From the IMG/VR virus record IMGVR_UViG_3300013109_000271, positions 1-22,123 of that record: DNA of 22,123 nucleotides, one strand, 5' to 3'. The notes under the pieces are model-generated. The model saw only the letters and a program-made list of their open reading frames with translations. It was not told where the DNA came from and did not search any database. The stretch comes from a virus. Position 1 is the stretch's first letter. Each line of letters begins with the position of its first letter. Position numbers and translations under genes: made by a program. This document shows, one piece after another, positions 12,931 through 19,751 of this stretch.

Positions 12931-13403
12931 TGTATAAATGGGATGGTAAACAGATTAGAAAAGATATTGCAGAAATGATTATGCAAAAAGTAATCGAAGT
13001 GGGAGAGCTTACAACTGCAATACAAATACTTAAGCGAGAAGGCAAGATAAGTAAAGATTTAAGTGATAGTACTTATATTAAAAGATTGTACAACCTTGAT
13101 AGTTATAAGTCGTGGAGAAAGTCAAAAGACGAACAGATTAAAGCTAAGAATCAGCAGATGATTGAATTAAGACAAAAAGGCTATACTATTGGACAGATTG
13201 CTAAGATAGTTGGTAAAAGCTTTACTCTAGTACAAAACGTTTGTATCAAAGTCAAAAAGGATGATGTTAGTGTAACTGTAAGTTCAGCTAAAGCCAAAAA
13301 GATTGTTGATTATTGGAATAGCTATAGTTATCCTGGTCAGATAATGACAAAAGAAACCAAAGAAGCATTTAAATTATTAGGATTAGAAATACCAAAGTTA
13401 TGA
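12930..13403 (+). CDS. HTH-containing protein of the rightward block
   Basis: 157 aa from the ATG at 12930 (TAATG overlap with the previous stop; an upstream in-frame GTG at 12924 is not needed). Residues about 78-108 (MIELRQKGYTIGQIAKIVGKSFTLVQNVCIKV) form a resolvase/sigma-like helix-turn-helix, with GYTIGQIAKIVG as the turn. The N-terminal half is helical and basic; the C-terminus has no recognised domain. Probably DNA-binding, perhaps a regulator of the phage middle genes. It ends in an ATGA overlap with the next gene. Confidence 0.68.
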   Translation: MYKWDGKQIRKDIAEMIMQKVIEVGELTTAIQILKREGKISKDLSDSTYIKRLYNLDSYKSWRKSKDEQIKAKNQQMIELRQKGYTIGQIAKIVGKSFTLVQNVCIKVKKDDVSVTVSSAKAKKIVDYWNSYSYPGQIMTKETKEAFKLLGLEIPKL

Positions 13404-13591
13404 AAACAACAATTATAATACATTTAGAAGCTATGCTAATAATAACAGCAATAACCTTTTTTTTGCTTTGTTGTGCAATGTATCCTAGAGAGTGGAGATA
13501 CAGAGGAATAGCGGATATTATATTAGGGTTAAGCTTAACGGGTTTATTCTTAATGACATTAGTTGAAACAATTAAATTATTATTATGGTAG
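13400..13591 (+). CDS. Small two-span membrane protein
   Basis: 63 aa with two hydrophobic helices (about 4-26 and 39-60) joined by a short charged loop (YPREWRYRG). ATGA overlap with the upstream gene and AAAGTTATG context support the start. No family recognised. It is followed by another tiny membrane gene, so this pair may act together at the host membrane early in infection; that is inference. Confidence 0.62.
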   Translation: MKTTIIIHLEAMLIITAITFFLLCCAMYPREWRYRGIADIILGLSLTGLFLMTLVETIKLLLW

Positions 13592-13677
13592 GTATAGGAA
13601 TGATAGGTATGTGCATACTGACAGGATGTTTATTTATTGCAATTGTAAGATATTTAGGAAATAAAGGAGGTAATTAA
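13585..13677 (+). CDS. 30-aa single-span membrane peptide
   Basis: An ATG overlapping the end of the previous gene opens 30 codons (MVGIGMIGMCILTGC start, YLGNKGGN end) with one hydrophobic helix and two Cys. The stop is two bases before the next ATG. It is too short to be certain; the close packing and membrane-helix pattern support it. Confidence 0.45.
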   Translation: MVGIGMIGMCILTGCLFIAIVRYLGNKGGN

Positions 13678-13679
13678 TT

Positions 13680-14006
13680 ATGAGTAAATTAGATAATAAT
13701 AACAGTTACGAAGATTGGGCTAAAGTTCAGTATAGAATGGATAACGAGGGGTTTGAGTATTGTTTTGTGCATTATGATACATTTGATTATATCAAAAATC
13801 AAGAGTTTCATAAATTAAGATTGGAAACAATTGCAAAAATGGAGGAGCTTAGAAAGATGGTAGAAAGTAAAGTTGAACAGTTAGAGCCATCATATGAGCC
13901 TATTAGTGAGGAAGAAAAAACAAGGATATACCAGTCAAGGTTAAAAGGGTTAAATAAAAAACCTGTAAACCATGATGCAAGAAGAATTTGGAAAACAAAT
14001 CAATAA
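13680..14006 (+). CDS. Hypothetical helical protein
   Basis: 108 aa, acidic to neutral N-terminus (MSKLDNNNSYEDWAKVQY), a long helix in the middle (IAKMEELRKMVESKVEQLE) and a basic C-terminus (NHDARRIWKTNQ). No family or membrane segment recognised. It lies in the rightward block behind two membrane genes and before a strong RNA hairpin, so it probably ends one segment of the operon. Confidence 0.65.
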   Translation: MSKLDNNNSYEDWAKVQYRMDNEGFEYCFVHYDTFDYIKNQEFHKLRLETIAKMEELRKMVESKVEQLEPSYEPISEEEKTRIYQSRLKGLNKKPVNHDARRIWKTNQ

Positions 14007-14015
14007 AAAACAAAT

Positions 14016-14047
14016 GGGCAGATGCTACTAAACTTCACAATCTGCCC
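14016..14047 (+). promoter_or_regulatory. RNA hairpin between genes (possible attenuator or processing site)
   Basis: GGGCAGAT (14016-14023) and ATCTGCCC (14040-14047) pair perfectly over 8 bp around a 16-nt loop. The following sequence is only weakly T-rich (TTAATCTTATTATT), so it is not a clear terminator. It lies in the 76-base gap between two genes of the rightward block and could be a processing, stability or attenuation element. Confidence 0.5.
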
Positions 14048-14082
14048 TTAATCTTATTATTAAACAAATATAGTAAAAAGTT

Positions 14083-14391
14083 ATGGATTTATTAACATAT
14101 AGAGCAAGTCTTTTAAAATTTGAACATAGAGGGTTGGTATTAGATATTACCTCTGCATATTTACAAGATATTTATAGACCTGAACAGGGTAGAGTCGTGT
14201 ACTTAGAAATATTAGAAAACATACATTTACACATAAAACTTTTTAAATCATTACCTCCTATTGGTATGGAAATTAAATATAATGAACACATGCCGACTGT
14301 AAAGATCACAAATATAGAATTCAGTAAAAAATACGAGTATATATTATTTAACATTAGTAAAAGCGATAACCATGAGCGAAAAGATAATTAA
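14083..14391 (+). CDS. Hypothetical alpha/beta protein
   Basis: 102 aa starting MDLLTYRASLLKFEHRG (AAAGTTATG context). It shows alternating short strands and helices (LVLDITSAYLQDIY; VVYLEILENIHLHIKLF) and no membrane segment. No family recognised. The 3' end overlaps the next gene by 20 bases, so the two are coupled. Confidence 0.62.
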   Translation: MDLLTYRASLLKFEHRGLVLDITSAYLQDIYRPEQGRVVYLEILENIHLHIKLFKSLPPIGMEIKYNEHMPTVKITNIEFSKKYEYILFNISKSDNHERKDN

Positions 14392-14581
14392 AATAAAATG
14401 GAGATCCGAGATACTACCAGAGGAGTATTACAACAAAGTATCAAAACCTGTATTATGTCTAACTAACAAAGGACATAGAATTTTAAAGTACGATCACTTA
14501 TTCGAACTATGGTTTCATGATGATAACCCTAAACAAGAATTTAAAGGAAGTGTAATTAAATGGATGGTAATCCCTGAGTAA
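14372..14581 (+). CDS. Hypothetical small protein
   Basis: 69 aa beginning MSEKIIKIKWRSEIL, with a beta-like core (HRILKYDHLFELWFHDD; VIKWMVIPE). The ATG lies inside the end of the preceding gene. No family recognised. Position only places it in the rightward early operon. Confidence 0.6.
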   Translation: MSEKIIKIKWRSEILPEEYYNKVSKPVLCLTNKGHRILKYDHLFELWFHDDNPKQEFKGSVIKWMVIPE

Positions 14582-14585
14582 AGAT

Positions 14586-14765
14586 ATGATAGTATTAGTT
14601 CCAATAATAATAACTTTGTTTTGTGCAATTGCTTGTATGTATTGTGTAAAACAAGAAAACAAGTATAATGATGGTTTATTTGGTGTAAGTGCTATATTTG
14701 GTGCGGGTGCTACATTATTTGGTTTAGCAGTATCAACCTTTTATATAATTACTCACTGGTTTTAA
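14586..14765 (+). CDS. Small two-span membrane protein
   Basis: 59 aa with two hydrophobic helices (about 2-20 and 34-56) flanking a polar turn (KQENKYNDG). The second span is Gly-rich (FGAGATLFG). Predicted membrane protein; no family recognised. It starts 4 bases after the previous stop and ends 7 bases before a strong terminator, so it is the last gene of that transcription unit. Confidence 0.6.
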   Translation: MIVLVPIIITLFCAIACMYCVKQENKYNDGLFGVSAIFGAGATLFGLAVSTFYIITHWF

Positions 14766-14772
14766 ACCAACT

Positions 14773-14802
14773 GCCTACTGATTAATTTTAGTAGGCTTTT
14801 TT
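14773..14802 (+). terminator. Intrinsic terminator after first rightward unit
   Basis: GCCTACT (14773-14779) pairs perfectly with AGTAGGC (14790-14796) around a 10-nt loop and is followed by six T (14797-14802). It lies just after the stop at 14765 and 30 bases upstream of a new promoter, marking a clean boundary between two rightward units. Confidence 0.85.
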
Positions 14803-14832
14803 GTAACCTTTGTAAAATAGTTGCGTTAATAG

Positions 14833-14863
14833 TTGTATAATAAATTACAAATGTATATATTTG
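14833..14863 (+). promoter_or_regulatory. Rightward promoter for the replication block
   Basis: TTG (14833-14835), a 20-base spacer and TATATTTG (14856-14863) match the same TTG-N20-TAnnTTTG form as the divergent early promoters. The expected start point is about 14869, 16 bases before the ATG at 14885. It follows a terminator, so replication genes have their own promoter. A palindrome overlaps the -7 element. Confidence 0.78.
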
Positions 14864-14865
14864 TA
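14846..14865. promoter_or_regulatory. Palindrome over the replication-block promoter (candidate operator)
   Basis: TACAAAT (14846-14852) and ATTTGTA (14859-14865) are inverted repeats separated by 6 bases. They overlap the -7 element of the promoter. The sequence differs from the GGT/TAACC operator of the divergent region, so a different regulator is likely, perhaps the HTH protein encoded at 15123. Confidence 0.5.
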
Positions 14866-14884
14866 TAAATTAAAACACAAAGTT

Positions 14885-15118
14885 ATGAGAGAATCAAAAA
14901 AATATTTAGCGTGTATCATGGTTAGTAAGTATAATTTAAAACCTACTTACGGTAACGAAATGAGAAGTAACTTAATTGAAAAAGAATTTGATACAGTTGC
15001 AGATGCAAAAAGTTTTATTAACCAATTTAATTACGAACAAGAACACATTGACTCAGTGGATTTATATATTAATCCTGTAATTAATGATGAAATTGATATG
15101 GATGTAAATTGCTATTAA
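14885..15118 (+). CDS. Hypothetical small protein, first in the replication operon
   Basis: 77 aa from the ATG at 14885 in the ACAAAGTTATG context; a longer frame starting with TTG at 14861 lies within the promoter and is rejected. It begins with a basic strand (MRESKKYLACIMVSKY), then a helix (TVADAKSFINQFNYEQEH) and an acidic strand-like end (VDLYINPVINDEIDMDV). No family recognised. Confidence 0.65.
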   Translation: MRESKKYLACIMVSKYNLKPTYGNEMRSNLIEKEFDTVADAKSFINQFNYEQEHIDSVDLYINPVINDEIDMDVNCY

Positions 15119-15122
15119 GATT

Positions 15123-15308
15123 ATGACAAACGAACAAATAACAATAGAAATTAAGACTTTAGTAGGTGTACAAAACAAGTACACCTATACTAAAATATGT
15201 GAGATGACTGGTATAGTAAGACAAACACTATATAACAGACTAAAAAACGATAGTTGGACTAAAACGGAGATTTTAGCACTTAAATATGTAGGGATTTTAA
15301 AAGATTAG
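15123..15308 (+). CDS. Small helix-turn-helix protein (Cro-like candidate)
   Basis: 61 aa. Residues 22-42 (YTKICEMTGIVRQTLYNRLK) form a clear HTH: helix, MTGI turn, recognition helix with RQTLYNRL. It has the size of a Cro-type or small phage regulator. It is the second gene of the unit that begins at the 14833 promoter, whose -7 element is overlapped by a palindrome, so autoregulation is plausible. A strong 9-bp dyad lies within its own coding sequence (15163-15187). Confidence 0.68.
   Translation: MTNEQITIEIKTLVGVQNKYTYTKICEMTGIVRQTLYNRLKNDSWTKTEILALKYVGILKD
15163..15187. repeat. Perfect 9-bp dyad inside the small HTH gene
   Basis: TAGGTGTAC (15163-15171) and GTACACCTA (15179-15187) are perfect inverted repeats around AAAACAA. 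The 25-base unit could be a dimer-binding site or an RNA hairpin about 40 bases into the coding sequence. No T-tract follows, so it is not a terminator. Confidence 0.5.
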
Positions 15309-15311
15309 ATT

Positions 15312-15581
15312 ATGGATGGCATAAAATCAGTTGCAGACTTTGAACATTTGATTTGGATTTCAATGGGTTACGGTGATGATATATATGAGCAAAACCAAGA
15401 CAACAAAGAAGCTTTAAAAAAAATAATGTTAGACGTATTAGATGCGATACACGATTTAAACAACACAAAAGGAGGCAGAGAGTACAGAGGCAGAGAAGGT
15501 ATGTTAAGGAATTACAAAAAGTTTTTAATAAAGTATAACAATAAAGAACTATGGAGGGGAACAAAAACGGATACACTCTAA
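15312..15581 (+). CDS. Hypothetical small protein before the initiator
   Basis: 89 aa beginning MDGIKSVADFEHLIWISM, an acidic N-terminal half with a helix (NKEALKKIMLDVLDAIHDL) and a basic C-terminal half (GGREYRGREGMLRNYKK). No family recognised. It overlaps the initiator gene by 31 bases. A role with the initiator is possible from position only. Confidence 0.62.
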   Translation: MDGIKSVADFEHLIWISMGYGDDIYEQNQDNKEALKKIMLDVLDAIHDLNNTKGGREYRGREGMLRNYKKFLIKYNNKELWRGTKTDTL

Positions 15582-16327
15582 CTAAAAAATGGTTTGAATG
15601 GTGCTTAGAAAATAGAGAGCAAAATTCACCTGCTTTAACAGCTTTGTATTTATACATAATTGAAAGATGTAATTCTTTAGGTTGGAAGGAAAAGTTTGGA
15701 ATACCTACCGAGCATACTATGTATATTTTAGCAATCGGATCATACAATACATACAAAAAGCATCTGCAAAAATTAAATGATATTGGGTTTATAAAAATAC
15801 ATGAAAAATCTAAGAATCAGTTCTCATCTAATATAATTGGTCTGTCAAATTTTGACGAACCAACTGACGAGCCAACTGACGAACCACGTGACACCTTAGT
15901 GACGAAGCACGTGACACCTTTGTTAAGTCATAATAAAACTATAAAACAAGAAAATATAAAACCTAAAAACAATAATAAGTATCCATCATTCGAAGAGTTT
16001 AAAGAATATGCTTTACAGAAGGAAAAAGATTTAGGTTTTGAAATTGACTTAGATAAGTTGAGAACAAAGTTTATTGCATGGTCTGAAAATGATTGGAAAA
16101 ATGGTTACGGTAAAAAAATTAAAAATTGGAAATCTACACTTACAAACTCTTTAACATATTTGAAAGCTAATGATAACAATGCAGTTGCAAAACCTAATAA
16201 ACCGATTGACTACAAGATGCAACAGCATTTGGAACACGATAAAAATATAAGATCAAAGTTTAATAGTGGTAAGCGTAATTTTGTTTATGGTAGCCAAATG
16301 AGACAAAACCAACAAAATGAAAATTAA
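15551..16327 (+). CDS. Phage replication initiator-like protein (winged-helix)
   Basis: 258 aa. The N-terminal domain (about 8-98, GYTLTKKWFEWCLE, then TYKKHLQKLNDIGFIKIHEK) is a winged-helix of the kind in phage replisome organisers. A polar linker (101-142) contains EPTD repeats encoded by the iteron-like array 15854-15923. The C-terminal domain (145-206, FEEFKEYALQKEKDLGF, then FIAWSENDWKNGYG and IKNWKSTLTNSL) resembles DnaD/replication-protein tails of Bacteroidota phages. It lies three bases before the primase-helicase gene, so it probably binds its own coding DNA and loads the replisome. The family is recognised in general form, not by exact name. Confidence 0.68.
   Translation: MEGNKNGYTLTKKWFEWCLENREQNSPALTALYLYIIERCNSLGWKEKFGIPTEHTMYILAIGSYNTYKKHLQKLNDIGFIKIHEKSKNQFSSNIIGLSNFDEPTDEPTDEPRDTLVTKHVTPLLSHNKTIKQENIKPKNNNKYPSFEEFKEYALQKEKDLGFEIDLDKLRTKFIAWSENDWKNGYGKKIKNWKSTLTNSLTYLKANDNNAVAKPNKPIDYKMQQHLEHDKNIRSKFNSGKRNFVYGSQMRQNQQNEN
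15854..15923 (+). repeat. Iteron array in the initiator gene (candidate replication origin)
   Basis: GAC-headed units repeat every 12, 12, 12, 11 and 12 bases: GACGAACCAACT, GACGAGCCAACT, GACGAACCACGT, GACACCTTAGT, GACGAAGCACGT, GACACCTTTGTT. The last four form two 23-bp direct repeats (15878-15900, 15901-15923) that match at 21 positions. 23 is not a multiple of three, so the repeat is conserved as DNA and not as protein. An AT-rich stretch follows. The layout is like lambda ori inside gene O. Confidence 0.68.
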
Positions 16328-16329
16328 TT

Positions 16330-18282
16330 ATGATTATAGCAGAGGATAAAATACAAGAGTTAAAACAGTTGGATATATTACCAGTAGCAGAACGCTACTT
16401 ACCACAATTGAAAAAAGTAGGTAGTGTGTGGAAATGTCATAGCCCTTTTAAACAGGAAAAAACACCAAGTTTTACCGTTATCTCAAATAGCACTGATAAT
16501 TATTTTAAATGTTTTGCAAGTGATAAAAGTGGCGACGTTATCGAATTTGTGAAGGAAATAGAGCAGGTGAGTTTTACAGAAGCTTGTAAGGTATTAGCGG
16601 AATTATCAGGAATAGATTTAGAGTTAAAAGAGATGGATAAAAAGCAGATGCAAAAAAAAGTTAATAATGAGAGTAGGAAAGCAATAGGTAAAAAATCGCT
16701 TGTAAAGAAAGAAAATTTTAAACCTATAAAATCGTACCAAAAACCAAATATAATTCAACACAACCCAAGTAAAAGCGTTTTAGAGGTATTTGCAACACGT
16801 TGTATTAGTGAGGATATTGTAAAAGCATTCAAAGTTAAAGAATCTGAGTATTATTTTGGACAATTACAAAGTAAATCAACATCAATAGATTTTAACTATT
16901 ATAAAGCAGGTGAATTAGTAAATATTAAGCATAGGGCAACAACACAAAAAGCATTTGGATTAGAGAAAGGTTGCGAGTTAGTTTTATACAATTATGATAA
17001 TATTGAAGATGATGCAGAGGCTATATACTTCACAGAAGGAGAGTTTGATTGTATGTCATTAGCTGAATACTTTGGTTCTGTTAAAAACATTGTATCAGTA
17101 CCTAATGGAGCAAGTGGTAAACAACAAAGCTTAAAGTATTTAGATGGTGAAGATGTTAGCAAGAAGTTAGAAGGCAAAAGGCTGTATCTATTCTTCGATA
17201 ATGATAGTGCGGGTAAATTACTTACAGATGCTTTTATCAAGCGTTACGGAGCGCATAGATGTTTAATACCTAAATACCCTACTGATTGCAAAGATATTAA
17301 CGAGGTGCTAATGCAATACGGTTCTATCGGTGTAAAACACTGTTTAGACTCGGTGGAGTATGATATGATTGATGGTATTTTAGACATGAGACATATTGCG
17401 CCAAAAGCCCGAAATTATTATGATAATGGTTTTCCTGTTTGTGATCGTGTTGGATTAAAAAACTTTGATGCTTTATTAGGTTTTAGAGGTGGTGAGCTTA
17501 CAATGGTTACAGGTATTAGTGGTTCTGGTAAATCAGAGTTTTTAGATTATATCATGGTACAACTCGCTAAACGTCACGCTTGGAAATTTGCAATATGTTC
17601 AATGGAAAATCCTCCAGATATACATTTTACTAAGATTGCAGAAAAGTACACAGAAAAGCCATTTGAAAATGTATTTGATCCAAATACGGGGGAGGTACAT
17701 ATTGATAGAATGAGTGAACAAGAGTATGAGGATGCAGAACAATTTGTATTCAATCATTTTAATTTTATAACTCACGCAACTAAAAAACAAGATGGTGAAA
17801 CACATAGAAGTGTATTATCTATTGATTACATATTAGATCAAGCTAAAAAGTTAGTTGCTATGTATGGCACAAAAGGGCTTGTTATTGATCCTTGGAATAC
17901 TATCGAACATGAGATAAAACAAAATGAAGTTGAAACAAATTACGTTAGCCGTATCCTATCTAAAATCATTGCATTTGCAGAGGATTACAATGTACATGTG
18001 TTTTTGGTAGCTCATCCAACAAAAGGGGTAACGATTAATGGAGTTGATAGAGTAGCAACATTAAATGATATTTCTGGTTCTGGTAACTTCTTTAACAAAA
18101 CACATAATGGTATATCGGTTTACCGAGAAAAAGACAAAGACAGGAATCCAGATAATTTAGTGGAGGTACATGTGCAAAAGGTAAAATTCAAATTCGTGGG
18201 AACTTTAGGCTCATGTAAGTTAGAATATGATTTATTAACAGGTAATTATTTTGATACCACTAAAGATTATCCACAACAATAG
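16330..18282 (+). CDS. Bifunctional primase-helicase (TOPRIM + DnaB/Twinkle-type)
   Basis: 650 aa. Residues 30-96 resemble the CHC2 zinc domain (SPFKQEKTPSF, then FKCFASDKSGDVI), but most ligands are changed (Ser and Lys in CPFH, Ser for the last Cys). TOPRIM residues are E237 (FTEGEFD) and D290/D292 (LFFDNDSAG). The helicase half has Walker A GISGSGKS (395-402), Walker B GLVIDPW (516-522), H562 in FLVAHPTK and SGSGNFFNKTHNGISVYRE near 582-600. It should unwind the fork and prime lagging-strand synthesis, as T7 gp4 does. It starts two bases after the initiator gene. The stop region overlaps the first of a cluster of DnaA-type boxes. Confidence 0.9.
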   Translation: MIIAEDKIQELKQLDILPVAERYLPQLKKVGSVWKCHSPFKQEKTPSFTVISNSTDNYFKCFASDKSGDVIEFVKEIEQVSFTEACKVLAELSGIDLELKEMDKKQMQKKVNNESRKAIGKKSLVKKENFKPIKSYQKPNIIQHNPSKSVLEVFATRCISEDIVKAFKVKESEYYFGQLQSKSTSIDFNYYKAGELVNIKHRATTQKAFGLEKGCELVLYNYDNIEDDAEAIYFTEGEFDCMSLAEYFGSVKNIVSVPNGASGKQQSLKYLDGEDVSKKLEGKRLYLFFDNDSAGKLLTDAFIKRYGAHRCLIPKYPTDCKDINEVLMQYGSIGVKHCLDSVEYDMIDGILDMRHIAPKARNYYDNGFPVCDRVGLKNFDALLGFRGGELTMVTGISGSGKSEFLDYIMVQLAKRHAWKFAICSMENPPDIHFTKIAEKYTEKPFENVFDPNTGEVHIDRMSEQEYEDAEQFVFNHFNFITHATKKQDGETHRSVLSIDYILDQAKKLVAMYGTKGLVIDPWNTIEHEIKQNEVETNYVSRILSKIIAFAEDYNVHVFLVAHPTKGVTINGVDRVATLNDISGSGNFFNKTHNGISVYREKDKDRNPDNLVEVHVQKVKFKFVGTLGSCKLEYDLLTGNYFDTTKDYPQQ

Positions 18283-18321
18283 TTATCCACATTAAAAAAG
18301 TTATTAACAGAGTTATAAACA
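18267..18321 (+). repeat. Cluster of four DnaA-box-like 9-mers
   Basis: TTATCCACA occurs twice exactly (18267-18275, 18283-18291), then TTATTAACA (18301-18309) and TTATAAACA (18313-18321); all fit TTATNNACA on the same strand. The first overlaps the end of the primase-helicase gene and the rest fill the AT-rich gap before the next gene. It could recruit host DnaA to a phage origin or regulate the downstream gene. Confidence 0.6.
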
Positions 18322-18328
18322 TAAAGTT

Positions 18329-19393
18329 ATGAAGTATGCGATAAATAAAGATAATGAAACGATAAATATAAAAAACGTTAGTAATGGTAAATCATGTAAT
18401 TGTATTTGTAAATGTTGTGGTGAGCCTGTAATGGCTAAACAAGGGAAAGTAAAAGATTGGCACTTTGCTCATGTATCAAAAATAGATTGTAAATACTCTA
18501 ATAATCCTGCCGAAACTGATTTACATATTCTAGCTAAAGAAGTAATTAAAAAACATAAAAGCATTTACATGCCTAGTGTTTATTATGAAACTGCAAAAGG
18601 TGATGATGTTGAAATATTAAAAAGAGGTGTAATTGAATTTGATAATATAGAGCTTGAAAAAAGAGTTGATAAGTTTACTCCAGATATTATAGCTTATAAA
18701 GGAAGTGAAAAAGTTTGGATAGAAATAGTTGTTACTCACTTTACAGAAAAAAACAAAATTGATTACTGCAAAAACAACAATATTACTTTGATTGAAATTG
18801 ATATATCACATCTTGATAGAGATATAACAGAGGAAAGTTTACATTCTTCAATAGTTACAAACAATCCATTTAAAAGGATATTATGGTCTACAAAGTTATT
18901 CAATAAGGTTAATAAATATTATGCGGTTGATTTTGATTATTACCCCGATCTTATAGAGTATAAAACAGGTTTAAATAAATTCTTTTTAGGTTATCCATTA
19001 ACAGGTGAAACAACTATAAAGGCAGTTGAGGAAAGAATAAAAGTATTAGAACGCAGAGCAAAAGCGCAAAGTAAAAAAAGACTTGTTAGCTCAGTGAATT
19101 ATATTAAAAACCAAATACACGATATAGATCATTTAGTTAATTGGTGGAGAAACGAGCAACACCATAGAAAAATGAAAAACGGTACGCCAATTTATCCTCA
19201 TCCAGATTTAGCAAATTATGTAAAAGCAAAAGGCTTTACATTGGATTGTCGAGAATTAGAAGAAGATGAACTACAAAAAATAAGAGAGTTCTTAGGAGTT
19301 TTCAATATGGAAGATTACAAGAAGCTATTAGAAGATTATGGAGAATATGTTGATCATTTAATGAATTTAAACAAAAAAAGTTATGAGTTATAA
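18329..19393 (+). CDS. CoiA-like nuclease with N-terminal Cys cluster
   Basis: 354 aa. The N-terminal region (23-66) has a Cys cluster (CNCICKCCG), then DWHFAHVS and ETDLHILAKEVI, the signature of the competence CoiA-like family. PD118-119 in FTPDIIAYKG and E132-x-V134 in VWIEIVVTHF give a PD-(D/E)xK-type nuclease core. The C-terminal 150 residues are helical (IKVLERRAKAQSKKR) with no named domain. CoiA-like proteins act in DNA processing; in a phage it could process recombination intermediates or host DNA. It begins after the DnaA-box cluster and overlaps the VRR-NUC gene by 11 bases. Confidence 0.78.
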   Translation: MKYAINKDNETINIKNVSNGKSCNCICKCCGEPVMAKQGKVKDWHFAHVSKIDCKYSNNPAETDLHILAKEVIKKHKSIYMPSVYYETAKGDDVEILKRGVIEFDNIELEKRVDKFTPDIIAYKGSEKVWIEIVVTHFTEKNKIDYCKNNNITLIEIDISHLDRDITEESLHSSIVTNNPFKRILWSTKLFNKVNKYYAVDFDYYPDLIEYKTGLNKFFLGYPLTGETTIKAVEERIKVLERRAKAQSKKRLVSSVNYIKNQIHDIDHLVNWWRNEQHHRKMKNGTPIYPHPDLANYVKAKGFTLDCRELEEDELQKIREFLGVFNMEDYKKLLEDYGEYVDHLMNLNKKSYEL

Positions 19394-19751
19394 AATGACA
19401 GAGAGTAAATTACAACAAGCCTGTGTTACTTGGTTTAGGTATAATTATCCTAAGTTAAAACTGTGTTTGTTTGCAGTTCCTAATGCTTTGTATATTCATG
19501 GAGTTAGTAAGGAGAAATTAAGAAATGCAGGAGCTAAACAGAGAAGAGAAGGTTTAACCGCAGGAATACCAGATTTAGTATTAGTACATGATACAAAGGT
19601 TTATGGCATAGAGATGAAATTACCTTATAATAAACTACAGCCTGTACAGGAGGAAGTACACAAATCTTGGAAAGAACAAGGTGTAGAGGTTTATGTTGTT
19701 AGAAGTTTTGAAGAGTTTAAAGAGTTAATTGAGAGAATAATTGAAGTATGA
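19383..19751 (+). CDS. VRR-NUC domain nuclease
   Basis: 122 aa, a stand-alone VRR-NUC domain. Visible landmarks are E7 (TESKLQQACVTWF), AVPN (31-34), GIPDLVLV with D64, E77-x-K79 in YGIEMKL and Q86/Q89 in LQPVQEE. The phage members cut branched or structured DNA (Holliday-junction-type substrates). The ATG at 19383 is preferred to the next Met because of its AAAAGTTATG context. Its last bases overlap the next ATG (ATGA). It follows the CoiA-like gene, so the two nucleases are co-expressed. Confidence 0.88.
   Translation: MSYKMTESKLQQACVTWFRYNYPKLKLCLFAVPNALYIHGVSKEKLRNAGAKQRREGLTAGIPDLVLVHDTKVYGIEMKLPYNKLQPVQEEVHKSWKEQGVEVYVVRSFEEFKELIERIIEV

Noticed and set aside
14861-14884. TTG start adding eight codons to the gene at 14885
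   Set aside because: These bases are in the promoter and leader; the ATG at 14885 has the strong AAAGTTATG context.
15310-15756. Antisense open frame of 148 codons on the - strand
   Set aside because: It covers the start of the initiator gene and the preceding gene; its Cys/Leu-rich composition is the shadow of AT-rich coding sequence.
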